Notes under the pieces: model-generated
What the model was told of the DNA's origin: nothing
Databases searched by the model: none
What the model saw: only the letters and a program-made list of their open reading frames with translations
Part shown: positions 12,940-25,324 of the stretch, piece by piece
How the letters are laid out: each line of letters starts with the position of its first letter
Numbering within the stretch: the first letter of the stretch is position 1
Translations under genes and position numbers: made by a program
From: Diorhabda sublineata
Taxonomy: Eukaryota > Arthropoda > Insecta > Coleoptera > Chrysomelidae
Reading direction: 5' to 3'
Length of the DNA: 64,000 bases
Assembly: GCF_026230105.1 (NCBI RefSeq)
Contig: NC_079477.1
Span: 15,939,001 to 16,003,000 of the forward strand

Positions 12940-15150
12940 TAATAAATTGCTATTATATTCTGTGTGGGTATGATAACAAATCACTGCTTTACAACATTAA
13001 GTACTTTTCGGACCAAAATTAGTTTGGTGTACCGCTTTGTTGTTTAAAAATTATGCTCATATTACTTCTACCATTTGTGTGAGACTTTATTACATTTTTT
13101 TAGTAAGATTGAGATAAAAATAGTTTTGCTGAATGTTATACAGATACGCTAATAGTCTAGAGTTTCAAATTTACGATAAAAAAATCGAAACATCAATAAC
13201 AAACTACGAAATGGCAAAAAATGGTTGTAACTATTTGTGAAAAGTCGAAAATCCTGAAGAAGATTATGATATTTTGTAATATTTTGGACAAAGTCAGACC
13301 GAAACGTCAAAATTCTATCAAGTTCATTTTTCAAATAAGAAGTTGAAAGAATATCCGATATTCTAAATTTTTAAATGAGCCTTATTAAATAATAATGCTT
13401 CTTCTTGCTTGCTTCACATTATTCAAATAATTGTCTCTGAATAATAATAATTGATAAAATAAAGATAAAAATTGAACTAATGAGTTTATATTTCAAAACT
13501 AAGATATTTTAATAATTCTTTGTGATGATTAATCACAGTGACGATTTTATTGAAAAAAATTTATCAAATTCAACGGTAGTTTCATCTAGAGTGATATAAT
13601 TAGAGAAATTTGCAAGCTTTAAATATAACGTTAATTATCAGAATATAAAAAAAACCTTTTGCTTTCCAACAAAACAAAAAGTGTTTTCTCATGTTTGATA
13701 TATTTCAAAACATCATTGTTATGTTAATCAATGATAACCATAAGAAAATGTCGCTAAAGAAGCAAATCGCTTTATGGAGAATAATCAGTCCTTAATTTTG
13801 AAGAGAAATACGATATAAATCAGTTGGGTCAATCCATATAAAGTGAAATACTGCTTCCCAATTAACGCAAAACAACCTATGATACGATAATAAAACTACT
13901 AGTGCGAAATTAACTGTCACTCTCTGATATACGTAAGGGTATGTTTCTTTTTCCCACTAGTATTTTTTAGAGATATTTAGACAAATAACACCTTATTCTT
14001 TACAGACTGTATTTCTGCGCTAGTTTATAGGGCGAAGTATTTCGTGTAAGTCGCTTGAAAAATATAGTGTACAATATGTGTGGAAATATACAATAACGAT
14101 TACATAAATTATCATAGGAAGTATTTATTAATAGCAATATTAAACAATCACATTTATTGACCAATTAAAAACTACTATGATTTCCTGCCGCTAATTGTCA
14201 TGAACGCGTTAAAGACAATTTATGATATAAACTATTTAATTAGACCAGAATATTTTTATGTCTGTTTCAGTTTTAGGGATATATTACATTTTAATTAAAA
14301 AAAAAGGAAAATCTGGAGACACTAATTAGATTTTTATCGAGGTATTTAGAGTTCACTAATAAATTGTATTATGGTTTTTTTTCGATCAGTATGTTGTATG
14401 CCAGACACCAAGTTTAAAAATCCAAATCGAGATTTTCTAAAAATAAAAATGCTAGATTTTGCTGCGCTTTTGACATAATTATGTTTTCATTGTTGAAAAC
14501 GACTTACAACTAACACAACAAGATAAACCGGCAGTAAGACTAATAGCTGCGTTTGTCCAAGTCTGCGTCAGAGAGACTATTCGGAAAAAAGAAATGTATG
14601 TTTGCCAGTCAAGCGTTTACTATCACTAGGGTTGAAATTTAGTGAGCAAGTTTCGGTTACAAATTAGGAATCACATTTTGTTACGAAAACATTTATATAA
14701 AACATTTTTAGCTATATTTTCTTTCTTTATATATTAAAACGTGATACTTTCATGAGTTTGCCCGCTTAAAATATTTATTTAAACTTCATTTCAGCATTGT
14801 ACCGATATCTTTATGGCTTAAACAGACGTACAACATTCCTTATGATAGTCCGAGGTGCTTCGCCGCAATGATTACAGAAAAACTAAATTGTAGATTAGTT
14901 TCGACTTCAAGGAGCCTTATCAATACAACGTACTTACTTACTCTCCTTATGAACAACATAAACTCAAGTACTGTTCCGTACAATTTTCGGTATCATTTAC
15001 GACTTACTATGAAGTATAATTCAATAGGTGGTCGATATTTGAGTATATTTATATTCTTTAAATATATTGCAATATTATTTAACCTATATTATAAGATTTT
15101 CACGATCCAACAGTTTCCTTGAATATACTATATCAATATCAATATTGTCC
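12940..15150. other. AT-rich unassigned DNA
   Basis: No supportable coding or structural feature was found. Short frames on both strands (for example 14868-15122 +) have AT-driven Leu/Ile/Tyr/Phe composition and no motif. Confidence 0.5.
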
Positions 15151-15157
15151 AACTATA

Positions 15158-15778
15158 CAGGGTGTTTCGGAATAGTACTTCAATCTCTCGGGAAATGATT
15201 CTATAGGTAAATATAAAGAAAAAAGTTAATATAACAAAACGCTTCGTAAGCGAGTTAAAGTGAGCGGTAGATTTCACCCGGATTCCTGATCCATCAATAT
15301 TAGAAAGCCATATTGAATGTCTCGGATCTGAAATTGTCATGCAAATTTGTTTGATCTGAAAAATTGAATAAAATACACTTTTTTACGTTTGGAGTAAAAT
15401 AACTTCGTTAAATGCCTAATGAATGCATTGAACTTTCAGAACGATGTGTACACCATCAATAAAAAGTGAATGCAAGTTGAAAATATCTTTATTTTTCTGA
15501 ATGAAAATCAAAACAAAAATAATGTAGGCAAGTGTTAAGTTTTAGATAATATTAAGAAAATTATTTGTTTCCATTTTATGAATTGTAATAATGCATTAAC
15601 TTTAAGCTATATAAATTGTTGACAATTCTAAACCCTAGACATTCAATATGGCTTTTCATTATTGATGGATCAGGAATCCGGGCGAAATCTTTGGAAGTTT
15701 TGTTACACTAACTTTTTTCCTTATATTTACCTACAGAATCATTCACCGAGAGATTGGTGTGGTATATCGAAGCACCCT
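15158..15778. mobile_element. foldback / MITE with long terminal inverted repeats
   Basis: This is a 621-bp non-autonomous DNA element. The left arm, 15158-15322, starts CAGGGTGTTTCGG; the right arm, 15637-15778, ends CGAAGCACCCT. The two are inverted copies of each other along almost their whole length: for example TCTCTCGGGAAATGATTCT is mirrored by AGAATCATTCACCGAGAGA, and GGATTCCTGATCCATCAAT by its exact complement at about 15658-15680. The left arm carries about 25 extra bases (around 15241-15270). The unique middle (15323-15636) is AT-rich. A direct CTATA flanks both ends (15153-15157 and 15779-15783), a candidate target-site duplication; TA or TATA is also possible. The CAGGGTG terminus is common among insect DNA transposons. 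An open frame across the left arm (minus strand, 15128-15340) is probably fortuitous. The superfamily is not assignable without a homologous autonomous element. Confidence 0.85.
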
Positions 15779-15783
15779 CTATA

Positions 15784-18700
15784 TTAGCTACGTTGATAAA
15801 TTCGTTAGCCTTCTTATGTCTTATGAGGATAGACAGACTAAGTAAGAACTAACGATCAAAGATTGTGATTACTTAAAGCGTGTCTCATTTAGAATATCCT
15901 TGAACTAGTTAAGTTAAGTAGTTAGTAAAATAATGATATAATGGATCATATGGTCATATGCCACTGTTCAACTCCAAGAGAACGAAGTTAAGATGATTAT
16001 TTTTAGTAATGATGCAAGAGGATATCTTCCTCTATAACTTCAACGACAATGGAGTATAATTATTCAAATGAGTTTTGTATTTCAAAAATATTAGTCGTCT
16101 GAGCAAATAATTATGATAGTACTCAAATACAATTAAGATATGCTAATAGATGGTTTATAAATTAAAGATTTTTGGTACACGTTTAGACATCATCCGACGG
16201 AAGACATCTATAAATTTTAGGATAGGTTGAAAAGAAGTCTTAAAAAAACGATATATGGAAATGGTATATCTAAGAAGTATATGAATAAGACATGGAGATA
16301 TTTCCTAACTGTTTTGATTTTTCACTTTTAGATGTATTCTTAAAGCCACATTCTTGACAATATGTTTTTTATTATTATAAATAATTTTTGACGACATGTA
16401 AAGTTGACATTAAAAAACTGTGATGAATTTTAGATTAATAGAATATCAAAATATGATTAGTCTCAACCATATAAACACTTTAATATACCAAAAAGTATTT
16501 TGCTCCTTGTTCAGGTTCTATTCAATTTATCTCTCACATCAGCCATTTCATTTTTTTTGTTTTTTTGTATTTGTTTTTGTCTCAAGGATTTTTGTTGTTG
16601 ATAATTGAATATATGTTTTCACTATTTCATGATTTATGGATGCTGTTTTAGATTTTTAACGTATTTATGACTTCACAATCTGTTTCCCAAATATTGAAAT
16701 GTTTGTTCTATATAAACAGTATAACAATAATCTCAAGGAACTTAATTTATAATGAATATTATTTTTTTAGTTGTTAATATCGTTCACAACCTAAATCCAA
16801 TTATGGTGGAGAAATATGTTTCACATTTTGAGGTATGTGGAATGTTTTATTCTTTAATTGAATATAGGTACCTTATATTTCTTTGTTCTTCTTTCGAATA
16901 TGTAATGTTAATAATAAATGACTTGTATTACTAGGTATAGCAGTTTTGCAATCATCCATAAAATCTGAGTTAGGCAGAATATTTATGTGTATGCTTATAA
17001 AAATGTTCTTAAGACCTTCCATAACTATTGGTGCTAACAAACAAAGCACAGCCATCATGTCTACATATCTCATTCTCATAATTGAAATGAATGCTACTAC
17101 AATAACTTCTATAAATTTGATTTGAGTTATATCTGTGTAGCTGTCGTCAATGCTAAATATTAATTTCATAAACATCGAAATGACATTTTTGTCATCAAAT
17201 TAAAATATACCATCTGTATTGTTCTAAAGAGCATTTTACACGCTCTAATCACTTTTCATTTCCGTCTTCGTCTAAATTGCAGTTCATCCGTTTTTCGGTG
17301 TTTTGTTAGTTCAAATCGAGGTTGCATAACATGTTCTTCGTATTTAAAAACGGCTATTATTATTATCTTGGATGAGAACTGTCTCATCGCTGTTGTCTTA
17401 GATTGAAAATAACGCCATGGAAAAAACTCCAATAGAATAAAGCTTGGTTCTTGTTTAGTTCACAAATAAGATCATGGTCCTTTGATATAATTTGATATTA
17501 ATATCGACATATTGAATGAACGCCAACGATTAACGTTAGAGTTAATACTGAAGATAAAGTGAGAAGTGGAGTAGGAGCTTTTTCAAGTGGACTGGAACTG
17601 CTGATAGAAAAAGAAAGAACATCGGCGTACTTCCGTCTATCTCTCTTTATTCTAGGTTGATTGGATCACTATGACATTAAAATTTCGAATGTTGGGTGTG
17701 GTGGAGGTGGGAAATACCAAGTTTTGATTTTAATAGAGAGTGGAAAGGGATAAATAATGGTAAACCGATGCACTTTCTCTCTCTTTTAATAGTGAACTTG
17801 AATGCGATTTTCTCTATATTAGGATTCTAATAAACTGAAAGAAAAATGACAGACAGAGACGGAAATGAAAACCATCTAAAAGGCACTTAAGTTGGAATTG
17901 CCGTAAGAGTTGGTGTATTCATAATAAATGAACTGTTCACTTCAAAAACTTAACCAACACCGATAACTACACAATGTGTCGATCATATCAAATTATCAAA
18001 GTTATTAAGTTATTAAAGACAGGTATCTTCTGAAATAACTATCAATACTACCACAATGAAATAGACTCGGAAGAATTTATATTTCCCTTTATGGCTTTTC
18101 ACACATTTTTCTTTTATCTAGTTATTTTCGAATTATTGTCGTGCTTGCTGCGGCTGAATATGAAATAATTGTTGAAATTATAAGATTTAGGTTAGGTCTA
18201 AGAGAGAAATACGAAGCTTGAGGTAGATGATTTAAATGAGTGTGCACACAAAAATGTGATATTATCATAACAATATAGATCTGCTCGATAATAGGTAGGC
18301 AATTGGAAAACTTGGAATGTCGACAAAAATTTTTCTGAATATTGAAAAATATTGAAAATCGGTCAGGACAGGATTAAATTCTGAATTAAAAATATCATTA
18401 TTAAAAAAAATTCTTGAAAAACGTTGAAATTTAGATAGACTAGAAGTTCATTGTTGTATATTTAACTAGATAAAACAAGAAGACAAATGGAAGTTACACC
18501 TAGGCTTAGATAAAAAAATATCGAATTACCATACACAACGTGATGTAAGTAAAATAGAACAATAATTTAGGTAGAATAAGCTTTAAAAAACAACTCATCG
18601 ACAAATTGTCCTGATTAAACATATCAAACTATTTGTTGAAAATCATAATTTATCTCTACCAGGCAGATATCTAAAGATGTTGAAATTAGCAAGTAGCACG

Positions 18701-18920
18701 AGTTTTCTTATACATTTACGTTTATGGTAATTGGACAAAACTATCGTTATAAGAATCCATATTGATTAAAAGAGAGCCATATTCAACTACCACAAAAAGT
18801 GAATGTATGCGGTTAATAGTAAGTAGAGGACCAATACTCTTCGACAAAACTCTTAATGAAATACGAAATTTTGAATTTTTGCAAGCCACTGCCTAGAGCC
18901 TAGATTGCATGTACACACTA
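15784..18920. other. AT-rich unassigned DNA
   Basis: No gene was recognised. Minus-strand frame 16873-17175 (100 codons) has several hydrophobic stretches but no family resemblance. A moderately GC-richer patch at 17540-17880 contains no open frame of note. A TTAGGTTAGG string at about 18187-18196 is too short to be telomeric. Confidence 0.45.
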
Positions 18921-18925
18921 ATGTC

Positions 18926-19072
18926 CCTAATGTGAATGTCTATTTTATACAAGATGATGCCCATTTGTCAAGACCTGTTTCGGAGTATATCGATGCTATA
19001 TTTTCGTGCAGATAGATAGAAGGAGGGAGAACTATTGATTGGCCTGCTAAATTTCAAGATCTCTGGCGTTTG
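18926..19072 (+). pseudogene. DDE transposase fragment (Tc1/mariner-superfamily-like)
   Basis: This is a short piece of a DDE-type transposase covering the second and third catalytic positions. Plus-strand translation reads PNVNVYFIQDDAHLSRPVSE, then YIDAIFSCR, then IEGGRTIDWPAKFQDL. This matches the layout in which a QD(D/G)A motif carries the second Asp and is followed about 40 residues later by a WPARSPDL motif with the third Asp; here that reads WPAKFQDL, so the Asp survives. Only about 50 codons remain, with one in-frame stop between SCR and IEGG. A second scrap that looks like the same family lies on the opposite strand 420 bp downstream. The flanks are AT-rich and unassigned. Confidence 0.65.
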
Positions 19073-19490
19073 AACTTATTTAAACAAAAATATATAAAGC
19101 ATAAACTCGTATAAACAAAACTGTATAAATTCAACATATACATGTGTAGGTAGAAAATATAGAAAAACTAGAAAAAAAGTTAATAGGAAGAATTGTTTAG
19201 AGAATCAAGATCTAGTCCTATATACCAATTTTATAGTTCTTTGTTAACTATACCTTTTAATTTTATCCATGAACAAAATCGGAATTGGCTTATAGCTAAT
19301 CAGTGGTATTTAAATAAAAATAAGTTGAAATCCTAATATCAGATGCTAATACTCTAATCCTACTCCTTGTCAGCGCATTTTTCAATGTGTTGGTATTACC
19401 AAAAGCTGCCGGCACACTAGTGATTGATTGAATTTCGTGAGTTATTCTGTTTTTCAATATTTCAATCATTAGGAATGTATTGATAAACTA
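19073..19490. other. spacer between two opposed transposase scraps
   Basis: About 420 bp of AT-rich sequence with no recognisable coding potential. It lies between transposase pieces of opposite orientation and could hold the ends of one or both elements, but no inverted termini were seen. Confidence 0.4.
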
Positions 19491-19494
19491 TTAA

Positions 19495-19640
19495 TTTCAC
19501 CCTTCCCCGTATACAAAAAATCCATTCTTGTGAAGTTTGGGGATCTAGCAGGCCAACATCCGTTCTCTCAAACCATCTTTCACCAAACTGTTTATTCAGC
19601 CATCCGTAATCTTTTGTGTAAAATGAGCAAGGCCGCCTAC
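19495..19640 (-). pseudogene. DDE transposase fragment, opposite orientation
   Basis: On the minus strand, reading from about 19640 down to 19500, one frame gives DYGWLNKQFGERWF. A shifted frame then gives ENGCWPARSPNF and TRMDFLYTGK. Together they reproduce a transposase block in which a helix ending in FGERWIG-type residues is followed by WPARSPDLTxLDF, the region of the third catalytic residue; here the catalytic Asp reads as Asn (SPNF). The fragment is about 48 codons with one frameshift. It resembles the plus-strand scrap at 18926-19072, so both may come from one family inserted twice or from a rearranged copy. It is plainly inactive. Confidence 0.6.
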
Positions 19641-21235
19641 ACGTTTTGAAGGAGATGAGTCTGTCGGTAATTAAAAGGAATGCTGTTAATAAATCTTGCA
19701 GAATTTGTAAGTAGCTGATCTAACGTTCCTTCAATAAAAAACATCCTTCTTAGTTCGTATGACTCGGATCAACAAATATACACTTTTAAATTATGTTTTC
19801 TTCCTCCATTTACGTAATGGCGATTGACTTCGCTCCAATATCGATAATTTTAGGAAAACGGAACACCATTAGTGGCGGAAATAGTTTAATAATAAGAAAA
19901 ATTTATGTCGGAAACTTAGCTAAACTAAAATTAGCTCTTATAAAGACAAATAGAACTGTAATACTTGCTTCGTTGCTTTCTTTTAATGGGTGACAAACTT
20001 TGATATTGTAGGGATCCACTCTTTTTGTTTTGTTATGTTTGTAATTTTTAAATGGAATTTTAGGTTCTGCATCTATTGAAAGTAAAGCGAGTAAAATACC
20101 AGCATTATTTTCATGATAAGCTTTTGCATTTTTTTTTTTTCATAATGATTGTATTTGAATACTTTTCTGAGACCTCATTTACCAATAATTCGTCGCACCG
20201 TTTCCATAACATTGAATCATATAAAGTCTTTCCTCCAATATCCATATTGTATTATAAAACAGTTTGAGTCTTATAAAGTAGTGTTTTAAAGTTCGTTTTA
20301 ACAGATTAATTTTGTTATAGATACGAAAAAAAAGTGACTAGAGTATCTAATGATTTACAAACTAATTTTGAATTAAAAAACAATGTAAAGAAAAATGTCA
20401 AACACTTACAGTTTTAGCCCATTATCAATATTAGGAATAATTGAAAAGATCTGAAAACCTGCTAGTTATCAAAAAAATAATTAATCACTCTGGAAGGTGA
20501 TTTCTTACACATAATGATGTAACGTTTTTTTTTTATTAGAAATTTTAACATACAGACAAAATAAAAGATCATCTAAACATATAACATCGCATGTTATTTT
20601 ATGTTCTATGATTAAAATTATGTTCAATAAACGTACGATGTTCATATGAATGTTTATACGTAAACATTGTGTAGGAATTGTACATATAATTGAGTAGATT
20701 TTGTTTTACTTATATAACATGTAATTACTCTGCGGTCATTTTGTTAGTGTCGCAATCAATAATCTTTTTCATCCAATATATATACTTCTACCTCTTGGTT
20801 AACACTACCTAATTACTACCTATTATATTTAGAAAGTTACTTGATTATTCACAATTTGTACTTATAGCTCGCTTAAACTATCCATAAGTTTTATAAACCA
20901 AGACCAATGATGTATTCAAGTGTTTTTTTTTATTTTGATGACTCTTTGGTGAGTTTGTTTCTTTAGAATACAAAGTCTTGTTTTATAAAAAAGATGATTA
21001 TAATGAAGGATTCAATTATTACTTATAAGCGCAGGTTGATTTTTCAACTGATAAACATTTTCTAACAAAATTATGTTGGCTGATAACTTGGGTTGTAAAT
21101 TCTAAAAAATGATATTTTCAGAAAGTGATTGTAGGAAATAATTTATTATTTTTTTCTTAATATACATGCTCCTCATTAATTTTAGGCAAGCGTAGGACAC
21201 ATTTAGTAAATGAAAATATACCTTACTAATTAAGA
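19641..21235. other. AT-rich unassigned DNA
   Basis: Small plus-strand frames (19793-19993, 20076-20267) have no domain and no codon pattern that stands out from the background. The rest contains poly-T and poly-A tracts only. Confidence 0.5.
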
Positions 21236-21239
21236 TAAT

Positions 21240-22260
21240 TAAGTTAGTAAGAATAACTTTGGAGTGAACTCCAAAAAATGTAACGGTAGATGGTTTAATA
21301 TCAGAAGCTTTCAATGTAGACAGACGATTAAGACAAGGTGACCCTCTCTCATCTCCCTTGCTCCACATATTAGAAGCTTTTATGAGGAAGCTTCAAATTA
21401 ATACTAACTCTCAACAGAAACACCAAAGTATTGTTTCTGCGATTATATAGTACTTTCACGTACATAAAAAGTAGAAATGCGCAACTTCCTACCTGAGTTA
21501 GAAATAAATACAAAAGAACATAGATTAAATATAAATTAGCTGAAAACGAAATATATGGTAACGGAAATGAAATTGATAAAGCTCAATAAGCAATTCATTA
21601 AAATAATTGGCAAACCAATTTTTATATCTTGGGGTAACAGTTATAAACACTACAGAAATTCAAGAGATAGAAAAAGAATTAGGAACGGAGGCAAGGCAGC
21701 AGGAGCCATGAAAGCCGTAAAATATTAAGATCAGCGAAAAGCAAAGTTTTATTCGTCTCACAATGCTCTACTGCTCCCAACTATGGATAATATTCAATGA
21801 TGCTGGAAGTAAACTGTATGTGTTGAAGAAGAAAGTATTTAGACATTTTTTTGGAGAAATGAAATCTGATGAAGGCGTCTGTAGAAGAAGAGCAAGTAAA
21901 TGAATAATAGTCGTTCAAATGCAACCATCAATTACCCAGGTATTAAAGCACAACGAGTTAGATGACTGGGTCTACCTAATGAATAATTGCAGAATACCAG
22001 AAATATCAAAAGTAGGAAAAAGGAGAAAAATAGAAATACCCAGGGAAAATGAAGAGAAGAGTGAAGATAGATATAAATAAGCTTTGAATAAAAATATGGC
22101 AAGAAAAGGCGCAGGACAGGATCAAATTAGGAAATTTAGTAAAAAAAATATAAAGAAAATCCTGAAGCTTTGGAACAATGCGGCCTTTTCGAGCCTTTTC
22201 GAGCAAACGAAGTTGTCGAAGTAGAGCCAACAGGAAACAGGAAAACATTGAGCGAGTATA
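21240..22260 (+). pseudogene. non-LTR retrotransposon reverse transcriptase remnant
   Basis: This covers roughly the second half of a reverse transcriptase ORF plus its C-terminal tail. The plus strand reads SEAFNVDRRLRQGDPLSSPL near 21300-21360, the RQGDPLSP block. After a deletion come KTKYMVTEMK (21543-21573), corresponding to the K-T-K-Y-M block, a YLGVTVINT-like stretch near 21640, RNGGKAAGAMKAVKY (21685-21728), SAKSKVLFVSQC (21733-21770), and KKKVFRHFFGEM with DEGVCRRR (21823-21890). That order, ending in a DEGVWRRR-like motif followed by a basic tail (about 22010-22200), is characteristic of an RTE-like type of element common in insect genomes. The YADD box is missing. Many frameshifts and stops are present. 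The minus-strand open frame at 22006-22326 is only the antisense of the tail. Confidence 0.75.
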
Positions 22261-23200
22261 GGACAAGTTCGACAAATAATTAACACTCCTAAACTTAGGA
22301 AGTAGCAAAACAGAATAAAAAAACAACCGAATTATTGAAATTGACGAAAAAACTAGATAGATCGCATTTAATGATATTAATCATTTGTAGCAGGTATAAT
22401 TTGTTTCATGTATTTTATCTTTTATGTAATCATCTCCTTAGAGATGTTATTATTATTCCTGTATGTAAGTTTTATGTAAATTTTTGAATGCCTCAATCTA
22501 TTAAATTAAAAATGAGACTTATATTGCTTGGGTGTATTAAAATTAAAATCTGAATTTCTGTGGTATTAGGTTTCGAGAGGAATTGAAAGTATTAAAAGTA
22601 TTTATACTGGATTCTGAAGCTTTCTGAACCTTTGTAAGAAATACCCGCGGCTTTTCGAAAACAATATTGTTCTGAAAAATTCGGGACAGCCCTTTCGAAA
22701 ATTAGATAAATTTTTGAAAATGCCAGCACAGTTTGAAGGAAAAAAATAACTATTAGTTATAATGGAATATTAAATATATGGTTGTAATGTAATAAGGATT
22801 AAGGAGAGAAAAGAGATATCTACCAATGAATATATATAGAAAAAACAAAATTAACGATGCGAATTGTTTCCCGATTTTATCAAGAGTAAATGAATGTAAA
22901 ACGAACCCAAAGTTTCGTTTTAAACAATATTTATTTTTTAATATATAAATATAAAAAAATATTTCTCTTCATATTCAAATGCACTTTGTTGATGATTCAA
23001 AAACTTATCAATGGATATTCTTTAAGTAATAAATATCTAAACTCTTCATCATCTTAAAAACATTCTAATGTACTTAGTAATAATTTTGTATCAATCATAT
23101 TTATATTATTTATATTATCAATTATTCTCCAATCCATTTATTTCTAGAGATGATATTTTATGTTTAAATAGAATCACAAAAAAATAAATACATTACTTGA
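22261..23200. other. AT-rich unassigned DNA
   Basis: No coding or structural signal was found; poly-A-rich and TA-rich sequence dominates, probably including the decayed 3' end of the preceding retroelement. Confidence 0.45.
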
Positions 23201-23206
23201 CTTACG

Positions 23207-23590
23207 TTTACCGTCGCAATGTAGGGAAGTCCAGTCAGCACCGAACAGCAATATAAAAATCACTAACTATTAAAACAAATAAAACAAGCATGCAATATAT
23301 ATCCGACACGGTTTAGTGATAATAATAATAATAAATGATAACTTTGTCACTCACAATACCGTTTCACTATTTTCGCAAGTTTTCAAATCATGTATATCAA
23401 GGCTCTAGTGATAGAATGGTGTACCCGCCAAAACAACACATACGCATTGTTGATAGCGCTTGCGCCGACTGAGGGAAGACATTTTTGATCTCGGAGGTTT
23501 CTACATGAGCAATGCCGGGTCCTTTCAGGGATCATGCGTAGTACAAATTCAAGCCCTCCTATTTCAGCAGCGCACAGAAAGTAATAATTG
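23207..23590 (-). promoter_or_regulatory. GC-richer block, candidate minus-strand promoter and non-coding first exon
   Basis: This block is visibly richer in G+C than its surroundings, and no repeat family is recognised in it. On the minus strand an arthropod-type initiator TCAGT occurs near 23470 (CCCTCAGTCGGCG). About 28 bases downstream comes GTATGT, which matches five of the six positions of the DPE consensus RGWYVT. Near 23207, ACGGTAAACGTAAGTCAAG contains a strong 5' splice-donor match (GTAAGT). The transcript in between has no long open frame (the longest from an ATG is about 25 codons), so it would be a 5' UTR exon spliced to a distant coding exon outside the window. Everything beyond the sequence matches is inference; it could equally be part of an unrecognised repeat. 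Confidence 0.25.
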
Positions 23591-25320
23591 GATGCTGTAG
23601 TGCCTGTATTTTCAAATAATCCCTTTTTTCTGTTATAACTCTTAATCCGATTTATATGAGTAATTCGTTCGATTAAGTATTTTCAGAAAGTTTCGAATGC
23701 TGAAGTTTAATTAGGTATTTTATAATTATAAGGATTATAATGTGATTTTATGAACAGATATGTGTTTTATTCTTAAACAATCAACTATGGTGGCAAGTGA
23801 AAAACTGTGAGGAATTTTTTGTTTAGTTGATTTTTATAATTATATTTATTATTAAAGAAGAACGAAAAAAATACACTATTTATAAATCACTTAACTTTAA
23901 GTGATATAGAGATATGATTGTTTTAAAAATTTGTTCTAGAATCATTTCCATCTATATCTATTTTATTCAAATCAATGTTTGACTTCCAAAGTAGAAGCAA
24001 CTAAATAAAAATCCATTCATCAGAACATTTTTCAACAAATTTCAAGAATTTAGCATGATTAAGTATTTGAGATTTGCTAAGAAAGAACAGTATGTACGAA
24101 CCAATAGAGTATTTCTATATTTTATATAAAGTTCATGATAATATCATCATCTACTGATTCTATTCGATTTTTACTTAAGAATTGAGTCTCTCAAACGTCA
24201 CATATTGCAGAGATACCTAAATAATTACCTATCTAATAGTAATAATTTCAAATGAGTCAAAATAATAGCATATAATAAATATCAATTGGAAAACTTAAAT
24301 TTTTTGGAAGCTTTTCAAGTCAAACTAGTACTCATAAATATTTATGAATTAGCAATACGATCCTTACAATTAAAACAAAATGTTAATTCTCAAACAATCA
24401 TAGAGCAAGGCAAATTGTCTACCACATATCGACCAACTTTGAACATGTTTTATGAACAAATTATAAGAAAACAAACATTATAACCTGTAAACGTTAATAA
24501 AACGCCTCTCAGAGTATTCATCAAGATACGAATATGAAGGAACGCTCTTAAATATAAACTGAAGCCATGAATGACTCTTCTATGTTCTTGTTTTATTAAG
24601 TTTTATCCCTTATTATCTCAAGATTGTAACTTCTACATTGCTATTGCTACTACCAGTTATTCTTTCATTTCCTCGTTTTTCTTCACAAATTTTCTTTTAG
24701 TTTTGGTTACCACCTTTGTTACTCACTCTTCACATAACTACTGTTGTTGCCAAATACATGTCTTCATAATAATGATTCTCCACCAATGTAGTGGAAGCCG
24801 TTTATTTTTGTATTAAATATTTGAAAACGACAAAGTCTTTTCAAGATAATGTTAGATTCTTTTCGCGTTTTCTGCATTAATGTAACAATTTTATAATGTT
24901 CATTTAATTATTACATTGTAACATGTAGGAAATAATTTATAACGAGAAAACCAGGACATAATTTTTTTCTTTCATCATTGAGTCTTTGATATTATACATA
25001 ATAAACTGATTATAATCAAAGTCTTTTTTGAATCATCAAGCTTTATAGATCAATTAGTCACGTGCTTCAGACATGACACCTGTTTGTTCGACATATACCA
25101 AATTTTCATTCGGTACATATAATGGCCCCATCAAAATAAAAATAGGAAAATACTTTTTACATGTCATAAACTAAGTTATAATGCTTACACTAAAATTAAA
25201 TAGCGAATATATCGTACATCTGGGTTCTTTTCATTCATTGAATCTTACGCACAAAATATCTAAAAGAAAAAAGAATTGAGGCATGCAGCATAATACATGT
25301 TCATAATAAAAATATGTAAT
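23591..25320. other. AT-rich unassigned DNA
   Basis: No gene is supported. Plus-strand frames 24286-24483 and 24571-24816 are open by composition but match nothing known to me; the second is Ser/Phe/Cys-rich with no clear signal. Confidence 0.45.
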
Positions 25321-25324
25321 CAAA

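Noticed and set aside
18187..18196. TTAGGTTAGG as telomeric repeat
   Set aside because: Two units only; expected by chance in AT-rich DNA and not an interstitial array.
22006..22326. Minus-strand 106-codon open frame
   Set aside because: It lies antisense to the basic C-terminal tail of the plus-strand reverse transcriptase relic.
23400..23475. 25-codon ATG frame in the GC-richer block as a small protein
   Set aside because: Too short, no family, and it would overlap the proposed initiator.
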